Source: Chloroflexota bacterium (GTDB lineage: Bacteria > Chloroflexota > Limnocylindria > Limnocylindrales > CSP1-4). From it: a DNA stretch of 11,183 bases. A program made the translations under genes and the position numbers. Under the pieces are notes generated by a model. It searched no databases. It was not told the DNA's origin and saw only the letters and a list, made by a program, of their open reading frames with translations. The stretch covers positions 1 through 11,183 of the forward strand of contig JAJYMP010000538.1 in assembly GCA_021786915.1 (NCBI GenBank), in the 5' to 3' direction. Positions 1 to 4,767 of this stretch are shown here, one piece after another (the stretch's first letter is position 1; each line of letters begins with the position of its first letter).

Positions 1-281
1 CCGAATCCCTCGCCCAGCGCGACTACGGCAACTGGAACGATCCATGGCGCGGCGGTGGGGGCGGCGGCGGCGCGGGCGCCGACCTGGCCGGGGCGATCAT
101 CGGCGGGATCATCGGCGGCATGCTCAGCGGCGGCGGGCGACGCGGGGGCGGGCCGTTCGGCGGGGGCGGCGGGTTCGGCGGATTCGGCGGGGGCTGGGGC
201 GGGGGCGGCGGCTTCGGCGGCTCGTCGGGCGGCGGCTCGTTCGGCGGCGGGGGCGGCTCGTCCGGGAGCGGCCGATGGTGA
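1..281 (+). CDS. C-terminal end of a probable TPM-domain (YgcG-like) membrane protein, 5' truncated
   Basis: The reading frame enters from the left edge (first full codon at base 3) and ends at TGA 279-281, giving 92 visible residues. It opens with ESLAQRDYGNWNDPW, followed by a short Gly/Ala/Ile segment around residues 25-41 (DLAGAIIGGIIGGML) that could be a weak membrane or Gly-zipper helix. The rest is an almost pure Gly tail with regularly spaced Phe, Trp and Ser, ending GSGRW. Extremely Gly-rich tails of this kind close many TPM-domain (formerly DUF477) proteins, which are often encoded beside PspA. The next gene here, 157 bp downstream on the same strand, is PspA. The catalytic or folded TPM domain lies outside the window, so the family call rests on tail composition plus neighbour. 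Another Gly-rich surface protein is possible. No function can be proved from this piece. Confidence 0.55.
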   Translation, partial: ESLAQRDYGNWNDPWRGGGGGGGAGADLAGAIIGGIIGGMLSGGGRRGGGPFGGGGGFGGFGGGWGGGGGFGGSSGGGSFGGGGGSSGSGRW

Positions 282-438
282 CGGTTCACGGCCCGCAGGC
301 GACGAGCCCGGCGGCCTGTCGCCAACGTCGTCAGCGTCCGCCGCGCGTACGATGGTCGACACCCGCGCTGCGATCCCCGCGCACCTAATGGACTGATCGC
401 GGCTCCACCCGGGGCCGCCAGCAGCTGGAGGGGCAGTC

Positions 439-1155
439 ATGGCCCAGTCATCGATCCTCGGACGCGTCAGCCAGCTCGTTCGGGCGAACGTCAACGCGCT
501 CATCGACGGGGCCGAGGATCCGCAGAAGATGCTCGACCAGCTCGTCCGAGACTTCACGGACAACATCCGCGAGGCGGAGGAGGCCGTCGCCCAGACCATC
601 GGCAACCTCCGGCTCCAGGAGGAGGACGCGAAGGAGGCCGCCGACGCAGCCGCCGACTGGGGCTCCAAGGCCGCCGCCGCCTCGAAGAAGGCCGACGAGC
701 TGCGGGCCGCCGGCAATCCCGACGCCGACAAGTTCGACAACCTCGCTCGGATTGCGCTCAAGCGCCAGATCTCCTACGAGGACCAGGTCAAGGCCTTCGC
801 CCCCCAGATCGAGCAGCAGAATGCGCTCGTCGAGCAGCTCAAGAACGGGCTCAACCAGATGCGCGCCAAGCGCGAGGAGCTGGTCCAGAAGCGCGACCAG
901 CTGATCGCCCGCGCCAAGATGGCCCAGGCGCAGGTCCAGGTCCAGCAGTCGCTCAAGAGCGTCAACGTCATGGACCCGACGAGCGAGGTCGCCCGGTTCG
1001 AGGAGAAGATCCGCCACGAGGAGGCGAGGGCCACCGGGATGGCAGAGGTCGCCGCGAGCTCACTCGATTCGCAGTTCGCAAGCCTCGAGGACGAGGAGAG
1101 CAACGCCGAAGTCGACGCCCGCCTGGCCGCCCTCAAGGGGGGCAGCGCGTCCTAG
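439..1155 (+). CDS. pspA: PspA/IM30-family phage shock protein A (ESCRT-III-like membrane maintenance protein)
   Basis: This 238-residue protein has the full length and layout of PspA/IM30. An N-terminal amphipathic helix (residues 1-24, SSILGRVSQLVRANVNALID) precedes the family hallmark AEDPQKMLDQLVRDF (about 25-39). An almost uninterrupted charged coiled coil follows to about residue 180, and a shorter helical end (VARFEEKIRHEEARA onward) completes it. Family members bind stressed cytoplasmic membrane through the N-terminal helix and polymerise as ESCRT-III-like rods or rings to seal leaks and preserve the proton motive force. The ATG at 439 is preceded by a strong GGAGGGG at 427-433, which fixes the start. 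The upstream neighbour on the same strand is the Gly-rich TPM-like protein. No pspF, pspB or pspC lies nearby, so regulation is not the enterobacterial type. A long hairpin follows at 1181-1216. The family call is secure; the physiological trigger is not visible. Confidence 0.93.
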   Translation: MAQSSILGRVSQLVRANVNALIDGAEDPQKMLDQLVRDFTDNIREAEEAVAQTIGNLRLQEEDAKEAADAAADWGSKAAAASKKADELRAAGNPDADKFDNLARIALKRQISYEDQVKAFAPQIEQQNALVEQLKNGLNQMRAKREELVQKRDQLIARAKMAQAQVQVQQSLKSVNVMDPTSEVARFEEKIRHEEARATGMAEVAASSLDSQFASLEDEESNAEVDARLAALKGGSAS

Positions 1156-1180
1156 GGCTCGCCACCGCATCGACCGCAGA

Positions 1181-1216
1181 ACGTGGGCGCTCCGCCGAAC
1201 GGCAGGGCGCCCACGT
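1181..1216 (+). terminator. Long GC-rich hairpin after pspA, probable transcript end
   Basis: The arms ACGTGGGCGC (1181-1190) and GCGCCCACGT (1207-1216) pair perfectly. The inner part continues the stem with one G-T pair and one C-A mismatch to GCC/GGC around a GAAC loop. The hairpin starts 25 nt after the pspA stop. There is no run of T after it (CGATTCCTGAG), so it is not a classical intrinsic terminator. It could instead stabilise the 3' end of the mRNA. Confidence 0.55.
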
Positions 1217-1224
1217 CGATTCCT

Positions 1225-1265
1225 GAGTCCGCCTCGCTCCTATCGCCGCCGGGGGGCGCTTATCC
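1225..1265 (-). repeat. Dyad repeat copy 1 (inverted orientation)
   Basis: The core at 1237-1265 is a 29-bp imperfect palindrome built as 11-7-11, with left arm CTCCTATCGCC and right arm GGCGCTTATCC. Its reverse complement matches copy 3 at 25 of 29 positions. The similarity continues past the core into a GGCGGA(C/T) word (reverse complement of bases 1228-1233). Intergenic; no open reading frame explains it. Confidence 0.75.
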
Positions 1266-1276
1266 CGCAAACTTCA

Positions 1277-1313
1277 CTCGTATCGCCTCCCCGGGGCGAT
1301 ACGAGCGGATCTG
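1277..1313 (+). repeat. Dyad repeat copy 2 (central, perfect arms)
   Basis: The core at 1277-1305 has perfectly complementary arms CTCGTATCGCC and GGCGATACGAG around a 7-base centre TCCCCGG. It is followed directly by GCGGATCTG (1305-1313), the same 9-mer that follows copy 3. It shares the inner ATCGCC/GGCGAT half-sites with the other copies, but its outer bases are its own. Confidence 0.75.
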
Positions 1314-1349
1314 ATCGGGGTGCTGAGCACGGGGACCACGGCGCGCATT

Positions 1350-1389
1350 GGATAACCGCCTCCGGGGGGCGATAGGAGGGGCGGATCTG
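1350..1389 (+). repeat. Dyad repeat copy 3
   Basis: The core at 1350-1378 has arms GGATAACCGCC and GGCGATAGGAG around TCCGGGG, again 11-7-11. It is the near mirror image of copy 1 (25/29). With copy 2 it is a direct repeat sharing CGCCTCC, GGGGCGATA and the trailing GCGGATCTG (1381-1389). Centre-to-centre distances are 40 bp (copies 1-2) and 73 bp (copies 2-3). Confidence 0.75.
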
Positions 1390-1638
1390 GCGGGACGGAC
1401 AAGGTGCATCGCCTCCATCGCCCGGCCGGCGCGTCGAGCTCCGCCTGCGCCTCGCACGTCACCTTGAACTGCGCCGGGGACGGCCCGTCAACCCCCCAGC
1501 TCGCGCGGCGCCATCCGGGCCCACGTGAGAGCCGAACGTCCCGTCGCGGGAATCTCGGAGCGCATGAGGGCGCGTGACGCAGCCCCATCGGCGCGACGAC
1601 GCGCCTGGACGGCCGGCCGAGCCCGTGAGTTGTCCCGG
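1390..1638. other. Gene-free stretch between the dyad repeats and the small minus-strand gene
   Basis: I see no convincing gene here. Frames open on either strand have Arg/Pro/Ala-rich composition typical of antisense noise in GC-rich DNA, and none has a credible ribosome binding site. Minor structures are a tandem CATCGCC-TC-CATCGCC (1407-1422), a 6-bp stem with a 4-base loop (GGCGCG/CGCGCC, 1590-1605) and a self-complementary CGGCCGGCCG (1610-1619). The last two lie just downstream of the minus-strand gene that ends at 1639, and could help end its transcript, but no T tract follows. Confidence 0.5.
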
Positions 1639-1950
1639 TCAGCCGGCCTTCGGCTTGCGGCCGCGGCCGCCCGGCAAGTTCGCGGTCGAAACGTAGATGG
1701 TCCTGCCCCGGATCGCCATGTTGACGTCCGGGCGGTGGGCAGCGATCACCCGCTTCACGGCGGCCCGCATGGTGGGCACCTTGTCCGCCGGGTCGAGCTC
1801 GATCGCGACGATGTCGTCGTCGCTGCGCAGGCGCGCGAACGCCTTGCGGATCTCCTCCTCGCGCTGCAGGGCGGCCAGCTGGCGCGGGCTCAACGCGCGC
1901 TCGCGCACCTTGGGCGCGAGCTCTTCCAACTTCGCGGCACGGATGCGCAT
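1639..1950 (-). CDS. Small unknown protein with AT-hook-like basic C-terminus
   Basis: I do not recognise this 103-residue protein. From the chosen ATG (1950) it has a charged helical N-terminal half (LEELAPKVRERALSPRQLAAL, then EEEIRKAFARL to about residue 41). A mixed alpha/beta part follows (DDDIVAIELDPAD; VPTMRAAVKRVIAAHRPDVN; MAIRGRTIYVSTANL), then a basic tail, GGRGRKPKAG. The tail contains RGRKP, which resembles the AT-hook minor-groove binding core, so DNA or RNA binding is a reasonable guess but unproven. The start was chosen because a GAGGA sits 3 nt upstream and because the in-frame extension to 2064 reads like non-coding sequence. The gene is divergent from the RDD gene with a 179-bp shared upstream region, which holds a TGACGTCA palindrome at 1974-1981. 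Acid/base-balanced, protein-like composition supports a real gene. Confidence 0.7.
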   Translation of the reverse strand: MRIRAAKLEELAPKVRERALSPRQLAALQREEEIRKAFARLRSDDDIVAIELDPADKVPTMRAAVKRVIAAHRPDVNMAIRGRTIYVSTANLPGGRGRKPKAG

Positions 1951-2097
1951 GGGTCCTCGATGTCTGCATGGCGTGACGTCAGAACGAATGATGACATGGC
2001 CCGAACCCGAGGAACACCCGTTCGCCGGCAGTCCTGCCCAGAATTGACGATGGTGGGGCTCCAAACCTTGTCCTCCGCGACGTATGCTTCACCCCTT

Positions 2098-2112
2098 GGC
2101 GCACGGTGCGCC
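2098..2112. promoter_or_regulatory. 15-bp palindrome just upstream of the RDD gene ribosome binding site
   Basis: GGCGCAC and GTGCGCC are perfect complements around a single G. The site ends 3 bases before GAGGGAGG (2116-2123), the ribosome binding site of the gene at 2130. A TATGCT (2083-2088) that could serve as a -10 box lies 9 bp upstream, although no good -35 accompanies it. The position fits an operator. As RNA it could form only a tight hairpin with an unfavourable loop. Confidence 0.35.
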
Positions 2113-2129
2113 GTTGAGGGAGGTCCACG

Positions 2130-2780
2130 ATGACGGATCCGGCCGGGGGCGCACCTACTCCCCCTCCGCCTTCTGGCAACTGGCAGGCACCGCAGCCCCC
2201 GCCGGCGGGCGCTCCGGGCGGGTTCAACCCCAACTTCCAGCAGGCTCCTGTGGAGGTTGGGCCCGCGCCGGGTGTCGTCTACGCCGACCTGGTGACCCGG
2301 ATCATCGCGTACGTGATCGACGGGATCATCCTGGGCGTGGTCTGGACCCTCGTCTGGGGCATCCTTGTCGGAAGCCTTCTCCTGACCGCCGGGTTCGGGA
2401 TGGTCTTCATCATCGGCCTCGTGATCGGTGCTCTCTGGCTGGTTGGAAGCGCCGTCTACTTCGTCTACACCTGGACGACGATGCGCGCCTCGCCCGGCCA
2501 GAAGGTCCTCAAGCTCGAGACCGTGAATGCGGCCGACGGCGCGACGTTGACCCAGCCCCAGGCCATCCGACGCTGGGCGTTTCTGTTCGGCCCGATGGCA
2601 GCCGGCTACGCGCTGAGTGCCGTCTTCGGCAGCAGCCTCACCCTCGCCTTCCTCGGCTTGCTCCTCAACCTCGCCGTGATCGTGTACACCATCTACCTGC
2701 TGTACACGGCATCGCAGAGCAGCAAGCGCCAGGGCTTCCATGACGTCCAGGCCGGCACCGTGGTGATCAAGCACCTCTAG
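2130..2780 (+). CDS. RDD-family integral membrane protein with Pro-rich N-terminus
   Basis: This is a 216-residue protein. Residues 1-50 are a flexible Pro/Gly/Ala/Gln tail (PTPPPPSG, PQPPPAGAPGG), probably cytoplasmic. From residue 51 comes the RDD domain, named for a conserved Arg and two Asp. They are visible as R57 and D64 in YADLVTRIIAYVIDGII and D205 in KRQGFHDVQAGTVV. Hydrophobic segments lie at about 58-82, 85-113, 150-168 and 170-193, with the family's SPGQKVLKL loop at 121-129. RDD proteins are small membrane proteins; some have been linked to ion/proton exchange, but most have no assigned role. The ATG at 2130 has GAGGGAGG at a 6-nt spacing. The gene stands alone, between a divergent small gene and a strong terminator at 2800. 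Family membership is clear; substrate and function are unknown. Confidence 0.9.
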   Translation: MTDPAGGAPTPPPPSGNWQAPQPPPAGAPGGFNPNFQQAPVEVGPAPGVVYADLVTRIIAYVIDGIILGVVWTLVWGILVGSLLLTAGFGMVFIIGLVIGALWLVGSAVYFVYTWTTMRASPGQKVLKLETVNAADGATLTQPQAIRRWAFLFGPMAAGYALSAVFGSSLTLAFLGLLLNLAVIVYTIYLLYTASQSSKRQGFHDVQAGTVVIKHL

Positions 2781-2799
2781 CCGCGCCAAGCGCCCAACG

Positions 2800-2832
2800 A
2801 ACGGGGCCGGTCCGCCGGCCCCGTTTTCGTTT
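2800..2832. terminator. Intrinsic terminator, probably bidirectional
   Basis: An 11-bp perfect stem (AACGGGGCCGG at 2800-2810, CCGGCCCCGTT at 2815-2825) with a TCCG loop is followed by TTCGTTTG. It begins 20 nt after the RDD stop. Read on the minus strand, the stem is followed by GTTGGGC, so it may also stop transcripts from the convergent toxin gene that ends at 2859. Confidence 0.92.
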
Positions 2833-2858
2833 GCCCGGAAGCTTCGCCTGCCGGCGGG

Positions 2859-3272
2859 CTACGGCTCGAAGTCGAGGCTCTTCATGTGGCGCGGCCGGAA
2901 CACCGCCAGCGGCCGCCGGTCGAACGCCGCTACCCGGCGGATCCCGAGCCGCTCCGCCGTCGCCACGAGCAGCGCGTCCGCGAGACGGGGCCGATGCTCG
3001 GCCGCCTCCCCGATGAGCTCCGCGGCGCGCCGCATGTCCTCGGGCGTGGGCGCCACGAGGCGGATCGACCCGGCCGCCACGCTCGCCACCACGGCCAGCG
3101 ACGCCGCGGCACCCAGCTCGCGCTGGAGCAGCACGTCGATCTCCGCGAGCGACAGGGCTCCCAGCAGGAGCGGCTCGTCCACGCGCTCGAACCAGGCCGC
3201 CGCTGCCCGGTGGTTGAGGTCGGCGGCATCCGCCGCCGCGACGACCACGGAGGGGTCGAGCAGCACGGCCAT
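2859..3272 (-). CDS. vapC: PIN-domain ribonuclease toxin of a VapBC-type toxin-antitoxin pair
   Basis: At 137 residues this is the typical PIN-toxin size. The acidic residues that bind Mg2+/Mn2+ in PIN nucleases are all present in order: D6 (MAVLLDPSVVVAA), E44 (LSLAEIDVLL), D99 (RPRLADALLVATAERLG) and D118 (VAAFDRRPLAVF). VapC toxins cleave RNA, often tRNA or rRNA, when freed from their antitoxin. The ATG at 3272 lies 2 nt after the stop codon of the antitoxin gene, so the two are cotranscribed and probably translationally coupled. A longer frame upstream overlaps the antitoxin and was not used. The gene ends convergent to the RDD gene with the 2800-2832 terminator between them. The toxin looks intact, with no lost catalytic residue. 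Family and role are confident; the RNA target cannot be read from sequence. Confidence 0.92.
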   Translation of the reverse strand: MAVLLDPSVVVAAADAADLNHRAAAAWFERVDEPLLLGALSLAEIDVLLQRELGAAASLAVVASVAAGSIRLVAPTPEDMRRAAELIGEAAEHRPRLADALLVATAERLGIRRVAAFDRRPLAVFRPRHMKSLDFEP

Positions 3273-3274
3273 CG

Positions 3275-3523
3275 TCAGGACCCGCCCTGCCGCCGACCGG
3301 CCTCGCGTCGCGTGATCGCCCGCCCGTCGAGCGAAAGGCGCCCGTGGTTGCTGCGGCCGATGCCCAGGAACGGGAATTCGGGCGCCGCCCCGTTCGATTC
3401 GAGCCACGCCTCGAGCGCCGCGGCGATGACGGACGTCTTGGTGGTGCGCTGGCGCCGCACATGGCGGTCAAGCCGGTCGAGCAGGTCGGCGTCGAGCAGG
3501 ATGGTTGTCCGGACCGTCTTCAT
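3275..3523 (-). CDS. vapB: Ribbon-helix-helix antitoxin partner of the PIN toxin
   Basis: This is an 82-residue protein. Residues 1-43 fit a ribbon-helix-helix (MetJ/Arc/CopG-type) DNA-binding fold: a beta strand MKTVRTTILLD, helix ADLLDRLDRHVRRQ, turn TTKT and helix SVIAAALEAWLES. The rest (about 44-82: FPFLGIGRSNHGRLSLDGRAITRREAG) is the tail that in such systems wraps around and blocks the toxin. It precedes the toxin by 2 nt in the usual antitoxin-first order. The ATG at 3523 lies inside a perfect palindrome (3522-3535), and no ribosome binding site is obvious upstream. The mRNA may therefore be leaderless or nearly so. Autorepression by the VapBC complex at that palindrome is inferred from how such operons normally work. 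VapB is used in the broad sense; this antitoxin is of the RHH rather than the AbrB type. Confidence 0.88.
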   Translation of the reverse strand: MKTVRTTILLDADLLDRLDRHVRRQRTTKTSVIAAALEAWLESNGAAPEFPFLGIGRSNHGRLSLDGRAITRREAGRRQGGS

Positions 3524-3538
3524 ATGACGTCATATCTA
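3522..3538 (-). promoter_or_regulatory. Candidate autoregulatory operator and -10 region of the vapBC operon
   Basis: ATATGACGTCATAT (3522-3535) is a perfect 14-bp palindrome that includes the antitoxin ATG (complement of 3521-3523). It is one of very few AT-containing palindromes in this GC-rich window. On the minus strand it is preceded by TGGTAGATAT, which resembles an extended -10 element (TGnTAnAnn). A transcript starting about 7 nt further on would begin at the ATG. Ribbon-helix-helix antitoxins commonly bind such palindromes. Promoter assignment is tentative. Confidence 0.55.
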
Positions 3539-3609
3539 CCACAGTGGACGCGGGGGCGCCATTCCGCCACCATGCAGCCCATTCCCTCGCGCCCGCCTGG
3601 AGGAACCCG

Positions 3610-4767
3610 ATGACCCGCTTCGAGCCCAACCTGCGCATCCCCGGGCCGACCGCCCTGCCTCCCTCGGTGCGCGAGGCCGGCGGGCGCCAGATGGTCAATC
3701 ACCGCGGCGACGAGTTCAAGGCGCTCACCAAGCGCGTCGAGGCGGCGATGAAGCCGTTCTTCGGGACGGAGCACGACGTGATCCTGCTGACCTGCGCGGG
3801 CACGGGCGGCCTCGAGGCGGCGGTGGTCAACGTCCTCTCTCCGGGCGACGCCGTGCTGGCCGTGACCATGGGCGCGTTCGGCGACCGGTTCGCCAAGGTG
3901 GCCGAGGTCTACGGCGCGGCGGTGACGAAGCTCGAGGTCGAGTGGGGCCAAGCGCCCCAGCCCGCGGCGGTGCGCGAGGCGGCGGCGGCGATCCCGGGTC
4001 TCAAGGCCGTGCTCCTCACCCACAACGAGACCTCGACGGGCGTGACAAGCGACATCGCGGCGCTCGCGGCGGCGGTGCGCGAGACGGCGCCCGACGCGTT
4101 GGTGCTCGTGGACGGCATCTCGGCACTGGGCGCGGTGCCGTTCGCGATGGACGCCTGGGGGTGCGACCTCGTGGTCACGGGCTCGCAGAAGGCGTGGATG
4201 TCGGCGCCGGGCATGGCGTTCGCCGCGGTGGGGCCGCGGGCGTGGGCGGCTGCCGAGACCGCGCGCATGCCCCGCTTCTACCTCGACCTGCGGCGCCATC
4301 GCGACTCGCAGGTCAACGGCGAGAGCCCGTGGACCCCGGCCGTGGCCGTGATGTACCAGGTTGACGAGGGCATCCGCCTGATGCAGGCCGAAGGAGAGGG
4401 CGTGTACGCTCGCCACGCCGCCTGCGCCGCCGCAACGCGGGCCGGCCTCCGGGCCCTGGGCTTCGAGCTGCTGGCCGACGACGCGGTCGCGTCCAAGACC
4501 GTCACCGCGGCCTGGATCCCCCAGGGGCTCGACTGGAAGGCGTTCAACGGAGGGCTGAAGCGCCGGGGCCTCATCCTCGCCGGCGGCCAGGGCAAGCTGA
4601 AGGGCCGGATCTTCCGGCTCGGGCACCTGGGCTCGGTCACCACCGACGACATCATCGCGGCGGTCAGCGCGATCGAGGCGCAGGCCATCGAGGCGGGGAT
4701 CGAGGTCCAGCCCGGCGCCGGCGTCGCGGCCGCCCAGGCGGCGCTGGTCGCCGCGGAGGCCCGGTGA
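3610..4767 (+). CDS. Class V PLP-dependent aminotransferase (alanine-glyoxylate/serine-pyruvate type), probable phosphoserine aminotransferase substitute
   Basis: This 385-residue protein matches the usual length of the AGXT/serine-pyruvate aminotransferase group. It opens with the family signature RIPGPTALPPSV and has MVNHRGDEF (28-36), CAGTGGLEAAV (62-72), HNETSTGV (138-145) and VDGISALGAVPF (167-178, with PLP-ring-contacting D168). The PLP Schiff-base lysine is K194 in GSQKAWMSAPG. SPWTPAV (239-245) and the substrate-carboxylate Arg region FRLGHLG (R336) follow. GGAGGA at 3599-3604 fixes the ATG at 3610. Its stop overlaps the serA start, and a histidine phosphatase follows. In that operon the likely reaction is 3-phosphohydroxypyruvate plus an amino donor (glutamate or alanine) to O-phosphoserine. 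Class V enzymes of this group paired with SerA are known in organisms lacking SerC. Glyoxylate transamination is the alternative. The last ~20 residues are an Ala-rich extension. Confidence 0.92.
   Translation: MTRFEPNLRIPGPTALPPSVREAGGRQMVNHRGDEFKALTKRVEAAMKPFFGTEHDVILLTCAGTGGLEAAVVNVLSPGDAVLAVTMGAFGDRFAKVAEVYGAAVTKLEVEWGQAPQPAAVREAAAAIPGLKAVLLTHNETSTGVTSDIAALAAAVRETAPDALVLVDGISALGAVPFAMDAWGCDLVVTGSQKAWMSAPGMAFAAVGPRAWAAAETARMPRFYLDLRRHRDSQVNGESPWTPAVAVMYQVDEGIRLMQAEGEGVYARHAACAAATRAGLRALGFELLADDAVASKTVTAAWIPQGLDWKAFNGGLKRRGLILAGGQGKLKGRIFRLGHLGSVTTDDIIAAVSAIEAQAIEAGIEVQPGAGVAAAQAALVAAEAR

Noticed and set aside
348..353. TACGAT as -10 box for pspA
   Set aside because: No acceptable -35 was seen at the right distance, so evidence is too weak to annotate.
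1217..1400. CRISPR array
   Set aside because: There are only three copies, one is inverted, the spacing is unequal (40 and 73 bp between centres), and the repeats are fully palindromic without spacer-like units.
1274..1969. Minus-strand frame running through the dyad repeats and the small unknown gene
   Set aside because: The composition is not protein-like, and it runs through palindromic repeats and overlaps the better-supported 103-residue gene in another frame.
2044..2088. TTGACG (2044-2049) as -35 box of the RDD promoter with TATGCT (2083-2088) as -10
   Set aside because: The spacing is 33 bp, far from the 16-19 bp needed, and no better pair was found.
3505..3536. TTGTCC (3505-3510) with CATATC as a plus-strand promoter for the serine operon
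   Set aside because: The spacer is about 20 bp with weak boxes, and the sequence lies inside the antitoxin gene and its operator. A promoter for the operon probably exists but is not recognisable.
3524..3609. Riboswitch or T-box leader before the serine operon
   Set aside because: Only 86 bp lie between the antitoxin and the aminotransferase start. No conserved leader structure is visible.
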